64,000 nt of DNA from Acanthochlamys bracteata (Eukaryota; Streptophyta; Magnoliopsida; Pandanales; Velloziaceae), in NCBI GenBank assembly GCA_019914995.1, contig CM034133.1, positions 2,604,001 to 2,668,000 on the forward strand. Direction: 5' to 3'. Below, piece after piece: positions 25,801-38,003 of this stretch (the first letter of the stretch is position 1; each line of letters opens with the position of its first letter). The notes beneath the pieces are model-generated. The model searched no databases. It saw only the letters and a list, made by a program, of their open reading frames with translations, and was not told the origin of the DNA. Made by a program: the position numbers and the translations under genes.

Positions 25801-27340
25801 TTGGCTCATCTATGTTCTCAGCCACAATCATTTGAGTTGAAACTTTAATTTTGTGTAGTATCTCCTTAGCCTGACATCTTTCTAAACCGTGTACAGGATT
25901 GAGGGATCTTGTAGATTATCTGCCTGCATCACTTGCAACTATTGTCAGCTACTTCTCCGCAGAGTTCACTCGTGGAATCTGGAAACCTGTTCACATGAAT
26001 GGAACTGACTGGCCCAGCCCCGCTGCAAACCTTCTCTTGGTTCAGTCTGAAATAAAGGATATTCTAGCAGCTGCAGGAGTTCACTTACCCAGTTGCTATG
26101 CATGTATGTCTCAATTATCTAGCGCTTGTTGCAGTTTTGATTTCATTGATACGTACTTCTTCTGATCGCAACTCAGTATTTGCTTCTTTCTTGTACAGCA
26201 ACGTTATAAGTTATCATATGACATAATTGGTTCTTGGCAGGTGGTTCGACTGATGTCATGCTACCTTTACCAATGGCTGCCCTTGTCAGCCTAACAATAA
26301 CATTCAAACTGGACAAGAGTCTGGATTACATCCATGGTGTCGTTGACAGGGCATTGGAAAACTGTGCTGCAGGGTGTTCATGGCCTAGCATTCCCATCAT
26401 TGGAGCTTTATGGACCCAGAAAGTCAGGCGTTGGTATGACTTCATTGTAGTTTCCTGCTCTGTTGCAGCTTTTACGCGTGACAAAGATGCTGTTATTGAC
26501 CTTATCCATAGCTGTTTCATATCCTTCCTTGGTCACCCGAATCAAACCACTTCATCCGCTGTCATAAGCCAACATGGGGTGAACGGGCTCCTCGGCCATG
26601 CCATTTGTGAACAAGGTCATCGGCTCCCCATCGCTCCTGGGTTTTTGTTCCTGCGATCATCAAGCTTGTTCTATGACACACACTTTGTCAGTGGTGCGGT
26701 GCTTGATCTTGTAATTGAGTGGGCTCATGAACTAGCAGTAAGCTGTTCCTGCAGTGGACCTAAACGACTGAAATCTAACAGGATATCTCTTGCTGTGGCT
26801 GCTTCCAAAGTCAAAGAGGTGGCAATGCTTGGTGCTTGCCTCTTGGCCACTGCTGGTGGGTCTCAGCAGATCGAGGTGTTGTATCAGGAGACATTACCTA
26901 CGGCTCTCTTGTGTTCAAGAGAAGGAAAGGTTCGCAGTTTTGATCCTGTGGCTCATATGCTAGAGGGCTATGCAATGGCCTACCTGGTTATACTATGTGG
27001 GGCTTTTCTATGGGGCAGGGGGAAGACATCTCCAGCCTATGCCTCTGTCTTCTCATCAAGACGAACTCGGGTTCTCGGTATGCACATGGACTTCGTCGGA
27101 AAGGCAGCAGAGGGAAATATATCTCTTGCTTGTGATCCAGCAACATGTAAGGCGTACGTGTCATGTTTAGTCAGATTGTTAGTGAGCTTCTTTCCAGCAT
27201 GGATTCCTGATGTGAAGCAGGAAACTCTAAGAAAGCTAGCTATCAGGTTGAGAGGTTGGAATGAGAATGAATTAGCTATAGCCCTCCTAGAAGGAGGCGG
27301 ACCTGATTCAATAACTTCTATAATGGAAATTGTAATGTAA
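19886..27340 (+). CDS. MED33: Mediator complex subunit 33 (REF4/RFR1 family)
   Basis: MED33 is a plant Mediator tail subunit. The Arabidopsis pair MED33A/B (RFR1/REF4) represses phenylpropanoid genes. Twelve exons: 19886-20157, 20251-20361, 21243-21593, 22663-22973, 23077-23168, 23301-23628, 23749-23956, 24064-24178, 24426-24593, 24976-25648, 25897-26103 and 26241-27340. All are GT/AG and in phase, giving 1311 residues, close to the family's roughly 1300. Recognisable segments are the N terminus (LISILKAAEQRGDPP), LEDWGLHSKRVVNGVSAY, DARLCMLLSVVPLAVVPIV, ASAYLWPGYV, ARILCSASLICGWNIQ, FTRGIWKPVHMNGTDWPSP and, near the end, LRGWNENELAIALLEGGG. The protein is mostly helical repeats without catalytic motifs. 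The 107-bp intron after exon 7 reads open until a stop at its 3' edge; skipping it restores the conserved ATPASSIEELEKLY. Whether it is MED33A or MED33B was not decided. Confidence 0.94.
24219..24336 (+). repeat. Perfect 59-bp tandem duplication in MED33 intron
   Basis: Two adjacent copies (24219-24277 and 24278-24336), each starting TATTTTCAAGTTATGGG and ending GTGGAGTTTGA. They appear identical by eye. The duplication sits in the intron between exons 8 and 9. Perfect identity suggests a recent event or an assembly artefact. Confidence 0.85.
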
Positions 27341-27744
27341 TTGATAGTTAAGATATATTTGTAGTCGATGTAGCCTTTTGTCGAATATCACAGTGGTGAT
27401 AGTTTAATATTGCCATCACCCATCTGGTAGAATTTAGAAGCAGCTTTTGCACTACTAATTCATAACACGAGTACTCTTTCCTGGTTTGACAATGTGGGTA
27501 TGAACCTCATTGACTAGTATGATACCGTAATCTATAGGCAATATAATAGCAATGCATTACTGAAAGCTATCTTGAAACTATTATACCAAATTCTGGAAGG
27601 AATTAGTTAGAAAATAGCTTCATAAAGTTTTTTCAAAGACTTGGGTAGCGAAAGTGAGACTTAATGCAGTTCTGCACTAGTGATCATCAATAACGAACTT
27701 CTTTCTGAAGATAATATCTTACTATTTTGTTCATGCGCTAATAA

Positions 27745-28422
27745 TCACAGTGGCACGAAAGAAACAGTAAAAGGAGATAATTCTTCTACGAAAGAATCAT
27801 CACGCAGCACTTCCATGGAAGAATCACTGAACCGGTACATCACTACCTTACGGTTCATGCAAGCCAGCACTGCATCCGATTTCCCACCTTCGTCGTCACA
27901 GGCGGCGACTCGGTAGAAAACAATCAGTTTGTGTCCATAAAATCTAAACGGGTAGAATGGTTTGAAGATGGTCTGGAAATCGAAATCATGCAGCAATGTC
28001 CAACCGGAGTGGTTGTGTTTCATCTCCCATACCTTCACGGATTTCAAACATCTTCCCTTCCGATTGGAAGACACCAAGTTGAAACTTCGTCTGGTGACAC
28101 CGAAGTAGTGGATGAGTGGAGCTGATCCATCGAGTTCTTTGGGAACCTCAATCTTTCCTAATGGAGTTTCCTTCTCGACGACGAAGGAAACAAGGAAGCT
28201 CTTATCTGTAGAGACCCAAAAAAGAGAGCCGCCATAAAAAGCAGATTTTTTATCGAAGCAAACATTCCCATAATCGAATTGAGTGATTGAAGGTCTCCAT
28301 GAATTAGTATGAGATGAGTAGATATGAAATCTAACGGCACGCTGCAGTTTTCTTGGTCTATCAACTACTACAATATTGAATAATGCAGACGCATGAGGGT
28401 CATGTGCTAGATGGTATCGGCG
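27745..28422 (-). pseudogene. 5'-truncated F-box-associated domain gene
   Basis: A minus-strand frame is open for 225 codons from an upstream stop at 28425-28423 to its stop at 27745. It reads RRYHLAHDPHASALFNIVVV, then FHIYSSHTNSWRP, YGGSLFWVSTDKSFLVSF, VWEMKHNHSGWTLLHDFDF and VVMYRFSDSSMEVL. This is the order of an F-box-associated (FBA) beta-propeller-like domain, as in SCF substrate receptors. The N-terminal F-box (about 50 residues) and much of the first half are absent. There is no ATG near the start of the homology, and the DNA upstream turns abruptly A+T-rich at about 28430. It is therefore probably a truncated pseudogene, although the remaining frame has no internal stop. It converges on MED33, with about 400 bp between the stops. 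Confidence 0.7.
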
Positions 28423-28648
28423 TTACTTATCTTTATTTTCTCATTTTTATTCTAACTTTTTATTTTACATTTCTCAAATAAATTTTCTTAATTTAAAAAT
28501 ATAAAAAAATTCTATATTATGAGATCTTATATTATTTATTTTTATTATTTTTTTAAATAAAAAATATGACTCATTTTTAAAATTTTCAAAAATATTATTC
28601 GTTTCAGAAAATTTTATTTTCAATAAGCACTTTCAAATATTTTTTTAA

Positions 28649-28904
28649 AGATGTGTTTAGGAGAGCTTCTTCAAAAAGTACTTATTAAATTTTCAATTTC
28701 ATATTTTTTAATAATTTTTTTATAATATTATATAGAATTGATTTAAAATTTTAAAAATATAGAAATTTTTTATATTTAATATTTTATTATTAATTATTTT
28801 TATTATTCTTTTAAGATCAAATAAATAAAATTTATTTTTTAAAATATAACAAAAATATTTTTTATATCAGAAAAATTTATTTTATAAACACTAACAAACA
28901 CACC
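28649..28904. repeat. Tourist-like MITE with TAA target duplication
   Basis: The left end AGATGTGTTTAGGAG and the inverted right end GGTGTGTTTGTTAG enclose A+T-rich DNA. TAA lies at 28646-28648 and 28905-28907, matching the 3-bp TTA/TAA duplication of PIF/Harbinger elements. Confidence 0.55.
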
Positions 28905-29130
28905 TAAGCGGATTGTGAGTTCCCTTTGCGGTGCATACTCATAAACCTTAATTACCGCTATACATTGCCTTATAGATTTGCATATGCTAAAGAAAAACAA
29001 AGAAAGAAAGACACAAACTAGGCGCAATGGCGCATATTTTGATATAACGGTCATGATAAAATATTGCAAAGAATATCATGTGTTAAATTGTACAGATATG
29101 AGCATATAGTAATTAATGGGATGCTCATGT

Positions 29131-29363
29131 GGTGTTTGAAATTACTTTTTAATTCATTTTTATTTTACTTTTCTAACAAACTTTTTATAATATTTTATAA
29201 AATATTTTTAAATTTTATAAAATATAAAAAAAATTATATACAGGATCTTATTATTATTTAGTTTTACTTTTTTAGATAAAAAAATAAAATTATTTCTAAA
29301 AAATTTTTAAATTACTATTCGTTGTAGAAAAACTCTTTTTAAGAATACTACCAAACGTTCCCT
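29131..29363. repeat. MITE-like inverted-repeat element
   Basis: The left end GGTGTTTGAAATTACTTTT and the inverted right end GAACGTTTGGTAGTATTC resemble each other loosely, around A+T-rich DNA. No clear target duplication was seen. Confidence 0.4.
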
Positions 29364-30027
29364 TGGACTCAATTCCAACGATGCTACATCAGTAGGAATT
29401 TATAAGAATAAATTTGTAAAAATAAATATAAAATTTATTAAAACTCTTTTTTGCGGAGGAAAATAAATTACAGCTAAAATAAAGCACACCCTACATATGT
29501 AAGTGATCCATATGTATGCAGTATACATGCCACAGATATAAGATTAAGAACCATACTTTCTTGTCACCCCACACATTGCATATGTTGTTATGTATAACTT
29601 CTCAAATAAATCCAAAATGCAGTATACTACTTCTCAAATTTTTTAATATTTTATAATTTTAAAAATTATATATATAATTATTTTTATTTTTTAAAGTAAA
29701 AAAATTAAGAATATTTTTTTAAAAAAATTGAAAATCCTGAAGGCGACGGAGGTCCGCTCCAAAGCTGCACTCTAACGACCACCACATTCTTTCACGTAGC
29801 TTTCAAGCAACGGCGACGCCCACCCGCTCTCAAATACTTCACTCACACGAGCAGGGTATTTCCGTCAATATTTACACCAATAACAACCTAACACGTAGAC
29901 TGACGCAAGCATTCGCTTGGACTTCAAGCCCCAACACTGGAATGGCATCCGGTAATTAAGTTTAAGTATAGTGGTATTTACATAGCCGCCTTGCTCTCCC
30001 TCGTTCAAGAGTAGGGAGCGTGTTCTT

Positions 30028-31218
30028 TTGTCGCTCCATTTCTATTTCAGTTCACTCCCGTTTCCTTTCTATTCGTTTTCTTCAAACTCGTCGCCTCGAG
30101 AAAAGCGACAGAAGAAACCGATCGATTTCCATTTTGCTTCGATTTCCTATACTCGTTCTGGTAATTGCTGTTGGAGTTTTGTTATAAATTTTTGTTTTTC
30201 AGTTGATTTTCGTTTTTGTTTTTGGTTCCCGTGGATTTGAATTTGAAGTGGGATTGTTTCTTTGTGATTAGTTCGGCAATGTGGTTTAGATCTCATGCTT
30301 TTCGGAGTTTATAGAAATTGCGGTGCTTGCTGTTTTCGTAATAGCTTGCAATCGTTGTCGGTGATGAACGGTTAATGGTTGGATCGGTTGCGTGTGATGG
30401 TCATGGCTGTTGGTTCTGAGCTAGGAAGGAAGTAGTTGTTGGTGTTATTTATGACTTGGATCTGTTTCGCTGCACTTGAGATTTGAGTTTAGCTGATGTG
30501 CTGGTTTGAAGAGTCGTAAATCTGAAGTAATTGTTCTGAATGTAATCTCTAGAGGTGCAAGCTGGAAATGATGAGTCGAGTATGTTTCTTTCAGAATTGA
30601 GTTTCGATCATATCCATTTCAATAGAACAACAGCTTTTTTATGTTTGGAGCAGAATGTTATGTTAGTTGTTGGTGTATTTCTAGATGAGATTTTAGCTAA
30701 TCTGCTGATATTTATCTTGTCAATTGGATCTTGAAGGGAGCTATATATTTGATGTATTGGAGTAGTTTATAGGAGTTCAAATTCTGTTTGCATGTGTTTC
30801 TGAATGTAAGCATGCATGAGATCTAAATCTTAGAAGTTTTTAAGTAAGACTTGCCTTTATTTTACCCCTTATCCTATCAATACAGATCTTTCTTTTATTT
30901 GTCCAAAAAGGCATAACTAACTTTAGGCTTTTGTGCTTGTAGCAATCTGTAAAACTACTTTTTTTTCTGAAGTTTTTGCATGCAAACTTTGACAGCATTA
31001 TTGTTTCAATCTGTAAGTAGCTTACTAAGGACGATATTTTGTTTCTGAGTATTTTCCACATACAAATATCTTTCAAGGGTTATGATCTTTTGCAGTTCTC
31101 ACTTTTTTGGTGGCAGCAAATTGTGGGGAGTGGGTTTTGTTGGAAATCTGATTTTGTGGCAGGCTTCCTAGCCTATTGATATTTCTCAGCATGTTCTAAG
31201 ATTTCTCAACTCAAGGGG
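30028..31218 (+). other. Probable 5' leader and UTR intron of COP1-interacting-protein-like gene
   Basis: A pyrimidine-rich stretch at about 30020-30110 looks like a transcript start. A good donor lies near 30162 (CTGGTAATTG). The DNA up to 31218 has no real coding frame and probably holds one or more leader introns before the ATG at 31219. Confidence 0.4.
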
Positions 31219-34200
31219 ATGATGGGATTTGGAGTAGCTGCAAATGTAGTGCTCGATCATGCTCGTTTTGAAGTAACACCATCCAAAAACAGGTCAGCAT
31301 GTTCTTGTATATTTGGTTAATTCCACAGCGTATCCTGCTATTTTTCTTCGTCTATTGCAAACAAGTAAAATCAAAACACGGATGCAGACTATATTGTGAA
31401 ACTTTCTGAATTTAGTGCTTTACAAGCATAATACTTGTATCAAAGTGTTAGCACTTGATGCCATTAGAGGATATGTGAAATAGAAATTGTAGAGGCAAGA
31501 CATCTCAACGACCATTGACTGTGAATGTAATTTTCGTGGTCTCATGGAATTAAGTTCTGCTTGTAGGTACGAGGCCCTCGCATACAGCCATGGAGAGGTT
31601 GAGAAATTGGCTTCTGGGCCCCTGGACCAGCTTGCCATTCATTTACCTGAAGCACAAGGGTTTCTTCACAATGAAGCAAGTAGTAACTTTCAACTGGCAT
31701 TAGATGGCTGCCTCCGGGGTATATCATGGTTTAACAAATGTACACTATCAAGGTGCACTGAGATATAATTCTGTAATTTCAATGAGCTTTCCCTACATTT
31801 AGCAAGTTTAACAATTCATGGTTCAGGTTCTTGCACATTGTAAATGCTCGTGATGTGTTAAAAGGTGTCAATGCAATTGAAAATGAAATGTCTCAGTTGG
31901 AGGAGACCAAAAGATTTCAGCTCAAGTTGTATGCTAAAGTATGCTTTTCCAAACTGTTTCGGTTACCAAATGATGCATTGATCTCTTTGTTGATTAAGTT
32001 GTTTTGTCTTCTTTTGTTAGGAGGGGGAATGCCATTTGGGTGGTGAACCAGGTAACTTTTATGAGAAACTGAAGACTCTGCCACCATTTATGGTTGTTTT
32101 GTTTGTCTCTAAGAACTTCCTTTTTGTTCTTCTACAGAAAGTGGAAAATTTGTGAAAAATCAAGTTATATGTTACAGGATTTTCAGTCATTTAGCAACCA
32201 TGCATAACTAATTGTATCAATTGCTCAATACTTCATGTGTCCATTTCATAATTTGAAGTTTGACTTCATAGTAGTGTCTCTTCAACATCTAAAATATACA
32301 TTTTGAGATGCCAAAAGGTATGCCATAGCTGAATCTGAAAAAGATGGTTCTTTGGTTCTGCAGTGCAGATCTGTTGTTTTAGTTGCATTTGATTACAAGA
32401 ATTAGGTGTAAACTGGTTGTATGTGCTGTGCTTCCTACATGCCTTTAGATTGTCGGTTTTTGGAGCACCCTTCTGCATGCCAACTTTTTTTTTTGATAAA
32501 AAGACTTTTACTGAATAGAACATGCCTGATACTCCTGATCATGAATTTCTTATATCTACTCCCGGTACTCCAATTTTTGCTACTATTTTGGTTGTTGTCT
32601 ATGTATCATGCTCAGTGATTAGAAAACTAACTAGCTTGTATAGCAGACTTGCAACACCATTTTCGAGGAGAAGATATACCGTCATCTGATGTTACAAAGT
32701 AGGAACTCAACTCTATTGCTTATATAAGTTGTTTTTCATCAGATATCAGCAATATTGATGAGTAGTTACAGGAACGGATTGTTTCGTGCAATGGACTTAA
32801 GACTGTCTGTGCTAAATGAAGATTTAGTGACAACCTTCAATCAAGCTGTTGGTTCGACATGCTCCACCAAGGAAATCTCTGACCTTGCTGCATTTTGCCA
32901 GCATTTTGGGGCGACAAACTTAAGGTAAGGCTTTCCTGTGGCCTAATAGATTTTTAATTCTAGTACGTAAGAATGTTTTAAACTAATATTCTTGTTTATA
33001 GCTAGTACTAGTAAAAGAAAGGTATCGCATTTTATAGCATGCAGCACTTCTATTCACATAGGAATATAGATTGCTTTGCCATTTCGGAAAAGCGGATTGG
33101 TTTCACATCTGAAAAGGTAAAACTAAAGTTTACTTCTTCAGCATACACCAAGTATTTTCATGATTTGGTGCCTTCTTTAGACCAGCATATGACATCAAAA
33201 CCAGCGGACAGCAGGCTTTTTGAAACTTTAGAAAGGCCATAACCAGTAAGGAAAAGGTTGTTGTATTTAATAATCGCTTACCCTCAAGGAAACTTTAATT
33301 GTTATTTGAGCTGATTGAGAAATTCAGCAATTCTATATTTCAGTTCGTTTTTGGCTGATTGAAGTTTGATTTGTAATTGTGCTTGCTATTTTATGGTTAA
33401 TTTTTTTGTTAGTGCAGTTGTTTCGCGGTATTTGCTTTTTAGCTTCCTCAATCTTGACTAAGTTTGAATATGATCATCTAGAATCAAAGGGGACTTCATT
33501 TTGTTTGTGCATTTGTTTTATTTCAGAAACTTTTGCGCAAAGATTTTGTTGCTCTTACCAAAAGACCAGACTAGTGATAATGCACAGCTGCAGCCAAAAC
33601 CGTTGGATGGTTCAAGTGAAATCAGTGAAGATGGCACAGAATATTTTAACAAAGTACGTTCTCAAGAGAATGCACTAATGGCTGGGAATAACCTCCCTCC
33701 TGCAAAAAATGCTGAAGCTGAGTGTCAAAGTACAACTGAAAGTGTGGAGTCATCTAATTCAAGTGATGAAGGTCAACCAATTGCTGAAAGAAGCCGTTCT
33801 CTAATGAGATCTGCCTCTCCTAGAAGGTCTGCTTCTCCTATGCGAAGGATCCAAATAGGTCGATCTGGCTCTCGCAGGTCGACTTCTCTGTCCATTAAGA
33901 GACTCAATTACTTTCCTGCTAGAGATAGAATTATAATAAAGAGTGATACTGATTCAAGTAACAGTGGAGATGAGGATTCTGGGCAGCCCTCTAAGAGACC
34001 TGAAAGTAGTGTCAGGAGGATGAGTGTTCAAGATGCAATCAGTCTCTTTGAAAGCAAGCAGAAGGCTGATAATACAGATACTCAAAAGCAGAGGGCTTCA
34101 GAAATGTCTAGTATGACGAATAAGTCTGTCTTAAGACGATGGAGTGCAGGAATGGGTGATTCCCTTAATCGCAGTGCTCAGGAGAATATTTCGGGTACTG

Positions 34201-36491
34201 AATTAGGCAACCCTCTCCGTTCAACCCCTAAACCAGAGGAACTAGAGTTAAATGATGAGTCTGACAACTTCAGAGAATCTCCAAAACCAGTTGAAAGTAC
34301 ACAGGATGGTGCCTCCTTGGAACAGGAAAGCAGCATTTCACATATAGTAGAGGATCTTCTTAATAAGGAAGCACCAAAGGCCGAGGAAGCACGTGAACGA
34401 TCAGCAGCTTCGGCTGAATGGACTCGACAGAAGGAAGCTGAGCTGAATCAGATTCTCATGAAGATGATGGAGAGTAAGCATGGGAAGTTTCAGGCTCCTA
34501 GTCCTGTTTGTGATGGGCATGAGGTTATATCCAGCGAGCAGAGAGAAGACTTCTGTACTCAGTCCACGGAGAAGAAGGACGAAAAGCTTCAAGCAGAAAA
34601 TGCTGGAACGCAGACAGTAAAGGAAGCACAAGTTAGACGAATGCAGAAAACATTTGGACATTGCAAAGCTGAAATATCTGCAAAGAAAGGTGTCACAGAA
34701 GGGAAGAATGGTTCGAGTACTGAAAAGTCACGTAGAAACTCATCTTCTCCCAATTTCTCCAAAAGGGAATATTCGAAGCCAGTTAGTTCAAGGAAAGCTT
34801 CACCAAAGTCTTCTTCTTTACCAGTCACACATAGCTCACTGTCTGCTGGAACACTGACAAAGACAACTGTAGCACAAACTAAAGCTGCTCCAACAAGCAC
34901 ACTAAATAGACGAAAATCCCAACCAACCCCTTCTCCAACCAGGCCAAGCCCTATAAAAGAGAAAGTACTGCAGCAACCAAAGGTGAGAAAGCCTGTTCTT
35001 GCTGATTCCAAACCGAGTGTGGGAAGGCAGGATATGAAGCAACAGAAAAGACTAATTAATGGTACTAAAGATGCTAAGGAAAGGGACCCTTCAGATTCAC
35101 AGGATGACTCCACTGGAAAATCAGCCAAACCAAGTTTCTATAACAAGGTCACGAAAAAGAACAGCGTTGTTCCTCTGGAACCTAAGCCTTTTTTGAGAAA
35201 GGGCACAAGAACTAGCCCTAGTGTTGGGTATGTGCTTCCCAAGCCAAAGGTGTACCAGTTGGACGAATCTTCAAAGAACTGCAAAGATGTTACTGAAGGA
35301 GAAAAAGGAACTCCTGAATTAACAGTTGAGTCAACTGGCAAAGCAGGGGATGACCTAGCTCAATCAACACATATTGTCGATAGAAGTATAGAATCTCAAC
35401 CAGTTGGTGATAAATGTGTATTAGATGCAGAGTCTCCAGAATCTCCACATCAAAGTTTAACTGTTTTGGAGGCCCCTGAAACTCTAGTTCAAAATCCCTC
35501 CTCTGATCTCCAGCAAGATGTTCGATCAGATGCTGATCCTGAGATCTCATCTGCTGCATGGGTAGAAGCAGAAAGGCAGGAAGTTCCTGAGTCACCCAAA
35601 ATAAGTACAAGTGAAATTGCAGCATCTCGTGTACCTGCACCTATACCTTCATCAAGCCCTCGTATATACCACTCATTGTCACAGATGCTTCAAGCTGACA
35701 CTTCCGAACCTGAGATTATTGAGTGGGGAAATGCTGAGAATCCTCCTTCCTTCTTCTATCAGAAAGATTCTCCAAAGGGGCTGAAAAGGCTTTTAAAGTT
35801 TGGTAGAAAGAGTAAGTGTGAGAATACTGCCACCAGGTTGTCAAGCCCATCAGTCTTTTCGGAAGGCGAGGATGATAAAGAAGAGTCAAAAGCTGCTAGT
35901 AAGAGGTCTTCAGACACCTTTCTTAGGAAAGCAATCCAAGCCAAGAGCTACAGTCAGCAGAACATCTCACTCACTCAAAGCTTCGATGGAGGTAATTCCA
36001 GCAAACGTTCTAACTATAGTATTTTATCAGGTACTTTTAGCATCTCTCTAGAAGAGGAGAGATTAGTTTGCACTAGAGAGTTTGCTAAGTTTTATAATGT
36101 CCCACAAAAATCAAGAGGAAAGATAAAATGGCAATGTAAATAAACCTTGACTCCCATGCCTAACTCTTTCTTGAACTGATAACTTGCATCAAAATGAGAA
36201 GCAAGCCAGAGTTATGATTAGGATTACTGTTGTTAACCAATGGGGTTGGTTTTTCTGCCTTCAGCTCAATCAAATGCGAAGGGTGGCCCTGCTTCAGGTA
36301 ATGCAAAGTCTAAAGGTCAAAGCACAGATGCAACAACTTTTGTTAAAGGTATTGTCATGTGTAATATTGAATTTGACTCCTGATTCTTGTTCAGGCTTTA
36401 TATTTATTTCTTTTGATTACTTCCAGGGACAAGGTCATTCTTCTCACTGTCGACATTTAGGAGTAGCAAATCAAATGAAGCAAAACGATGA
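31219..36491 (+). CDS. COP1-interacting protein 7-like, large Ser/Lys-rich protein
   Basis: Exons are 31219-31292, 31567-31752, 31827-31938, 32021-32051, 32647-32698, 32772-32924, 33527 to about 36030, 36265-36348 and 36427-36491. Phases agree, giving about 1086 residues. The N-terminal 180 residues carry the family block: VVLDHARFEVTPSKNRYEAL, GEVEKLASGPLDQLAIHLPE, ISWFNKCTLSRFLHI and an ENEMSQLEE helix. The rest is disordered, rich in Ser, Lys and Pro, with SR-like patches (SPRRSASPMRRIQ) and a lysine-rich centre. It ends in TRSFFSLSTFRSSKSNEAKR, a tail shared by this family. Arabidopsis CIP7 interacts with the light-signalling ligase COP1; function here is inferred only by family. The donor of the large exon could also be at 35991, giving a slightly shorter product. 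A second in-frame ATG is at 31222. Confidence 0.85.
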
Positions 36492-37262
36492 CGGCAGGCA
36501 GCCTGCAGATTTGATTCAATTGATTCCCCAGGCGGTTACAGTTAAGCGTTAAGTACCGGTGTCTCTTTTGTTGCTTTGTTTTATGAGCCATTGACGTCTT
36601 GTGAAAATATTACTCTAGGCAGATTGTGAACAACCATAGAAATGGCACCTGGCCAAAGAGTCAAACTATGTAATTACATTATACAGATTTCAATAATATA
36701 TCCCTGTGTCAGGATGACTGTTTCTCTTCTGTTTTGTATTGGCAAACTTATCTAAATTTCACATTGTAAACAAACATGAACAGTGATAAGGCCTAGGATA
36801 ATGTCATTTTAGTTACAGGGTTTTATATGAATAAAACTGAGCACTACACCCACTATTCCAGAAAGTCCATCTACATTAATGCATTAACCATTGTACTCTA
36901 AAATAGGAAATGGAGCAGAAGAAAGATATGTAAGCGTCGAAGAAGCAATTAGATTCCTTCAATTCCCCGTCTCCGTAGCGTTTTGGAAAACTACTAGGGA
37001 GTGTTTGGGATTGCTTATGAAATAGAATTTTTCTAGAACGAAAGATATTTTTATCTTTTTTGAAAAACGAGTTTTATTTTTTTTACTTTCAAAAAAATAA
37101 TAAAAATATGCAATAAAAAGATCTCATTCTGTAGAATTTTTTTACACTTTTTAAATTTTTAAATAAATTTTTTATATACTTATAAAATATGTATTGAAAA
37201 ACGTAAAATAGAGATTTGAAAAGTTTGGTTAAAGATAAGCAATCTCAAACACCCCCCAAGGT
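36492..37262. other. 3' flank and MITE
   Basis: The first about 350 bp hold the 3' UTR of the preceding gene. The rest is mainly the MITE at 36996-37257, which ends within a few bases of the phosphoglycerate mutase pseudogene stop codon. Confidence 0.5.
36996..37257. repeat. MITE with strong terminal inverted repeats
   Basis: The left end reads GGGAGTGTTTGGGATTGCTT. The reverse complement of the right end reads GGGGGTGTTTGAGATTGCTT, so 18 of 20 bases match. The interior is A+T-rich without coding capacity. The target duplication is unclear. Confidence 0.75.
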
Positions 37263-38003
37263 CATCAAGTGCCCACAACCTCAATGCGTGTGGGCTCATA
37301 GTCACTTGGCGCTTCAAACCTGAGCAAGTTGATCACTGTAGCAGCAACATTGGCCTGGCCATCTTCTCCATGATCCTTCGGGAATCTAGCACCAGCTGTA
37401 GTCAAATGACAATTGGAACCTGCAAGATGTTATATCATTATGACTTGCGCTTCCGATGGTGTGCAGGGTAGAAACAGGTGGTAATTTATAGCAGAATCAG
37501 GTAGAAACAGGTTATCAAAGTTTTCTTTTTAATGTTCTTAAAAACCATCTCCTTCATATATATATTTTTTTCAGATGCAAGGTCAACTAATTTTGCACTC
37601 TACATTGACACAAGTTGTTTGAATTTAGTCTCATGAAACAAGTCAGCATATCTGCTGCAGAACATGCCAGAGCTACACAAGAGTAAGCACGTATACTAGG
37701 AATTTATGAGCATAATAACAAGCTGAACTAATGATGGTCAGCATATAAAGGTTCCATTTTTTTGTTTGCATATAAGAAATCAAGAATTTGAGCATTGTAT
37801 CCTTCCTGCACCTAATGCATCATCTGTAGGTTAAGTCCTATAGCTGTTCCATGAGCCTTAAGCAACCTCCACCTATCAGGAGTGCCCTTAATGCAGCAAA
37901 CAAAACAAAAACAAGATATTTGTATTACTACACCAGGATAAAAAGATAAGAGCAAGCAAGTAATTTGACATCTTGCATGAATTTGGAATATATAATAGCA
38001 CAA
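37263..38003 (-). pseudogene. iPGAM (cofactor-independent phosphoglycerate mutase) pseudogene
   Basis: Two separated minus-strand blocks match the glycolytic enzyme that interconverts 3- and 2-phosphoglycerate. The N-terminal block (about 37900-37785) reads GTPDRWRLLKAHGTAIGL. After an in-frame stop and loss of the DDMGNSEVGH segment with its catalytic serine, it continues as DALGAGRI. The C-terminal block (about 37425-37263) reads ARFPKDHGEDGQANVAATVI, followed by FEAPSDYEPTRIEVV near the natural C terminus. It is preceded by an acceptor-like CTTGCAG and contains a frame change after VPIVI. The enzyme is about 560 residues, so nearly all of the middle is gone. Splice-like borders suggest a duplicated genomic copy with a large internal deletion, not a retrocopy. 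It cannot encode an active enzyme. Confidence 0.85.

Larger units (their letters stand above)
28423..30027. other. AT-rich intergenic DNA with two MITE-like elements
   Basis: About 1.6 kb, very A+T-rich. It holds the elements at 28649-28904 and 29131-29363. The DNA after about 29740 is more GC-balanced and is probably the promoter of the COP1-interacting-protein-like gene. Short frames here are not gene-like. Confidence 0.55.

Noticed and set aside
34589-35128. Long minus-strand frame (179 codons) antisense to the COP1-interacting-protein-like gene
   Set aside because: It lies opposite the large Ser/Lys-rich exon, which is supported by splicing and family similarity. Low-complexity coding DNA often leaves the opposite strand open.
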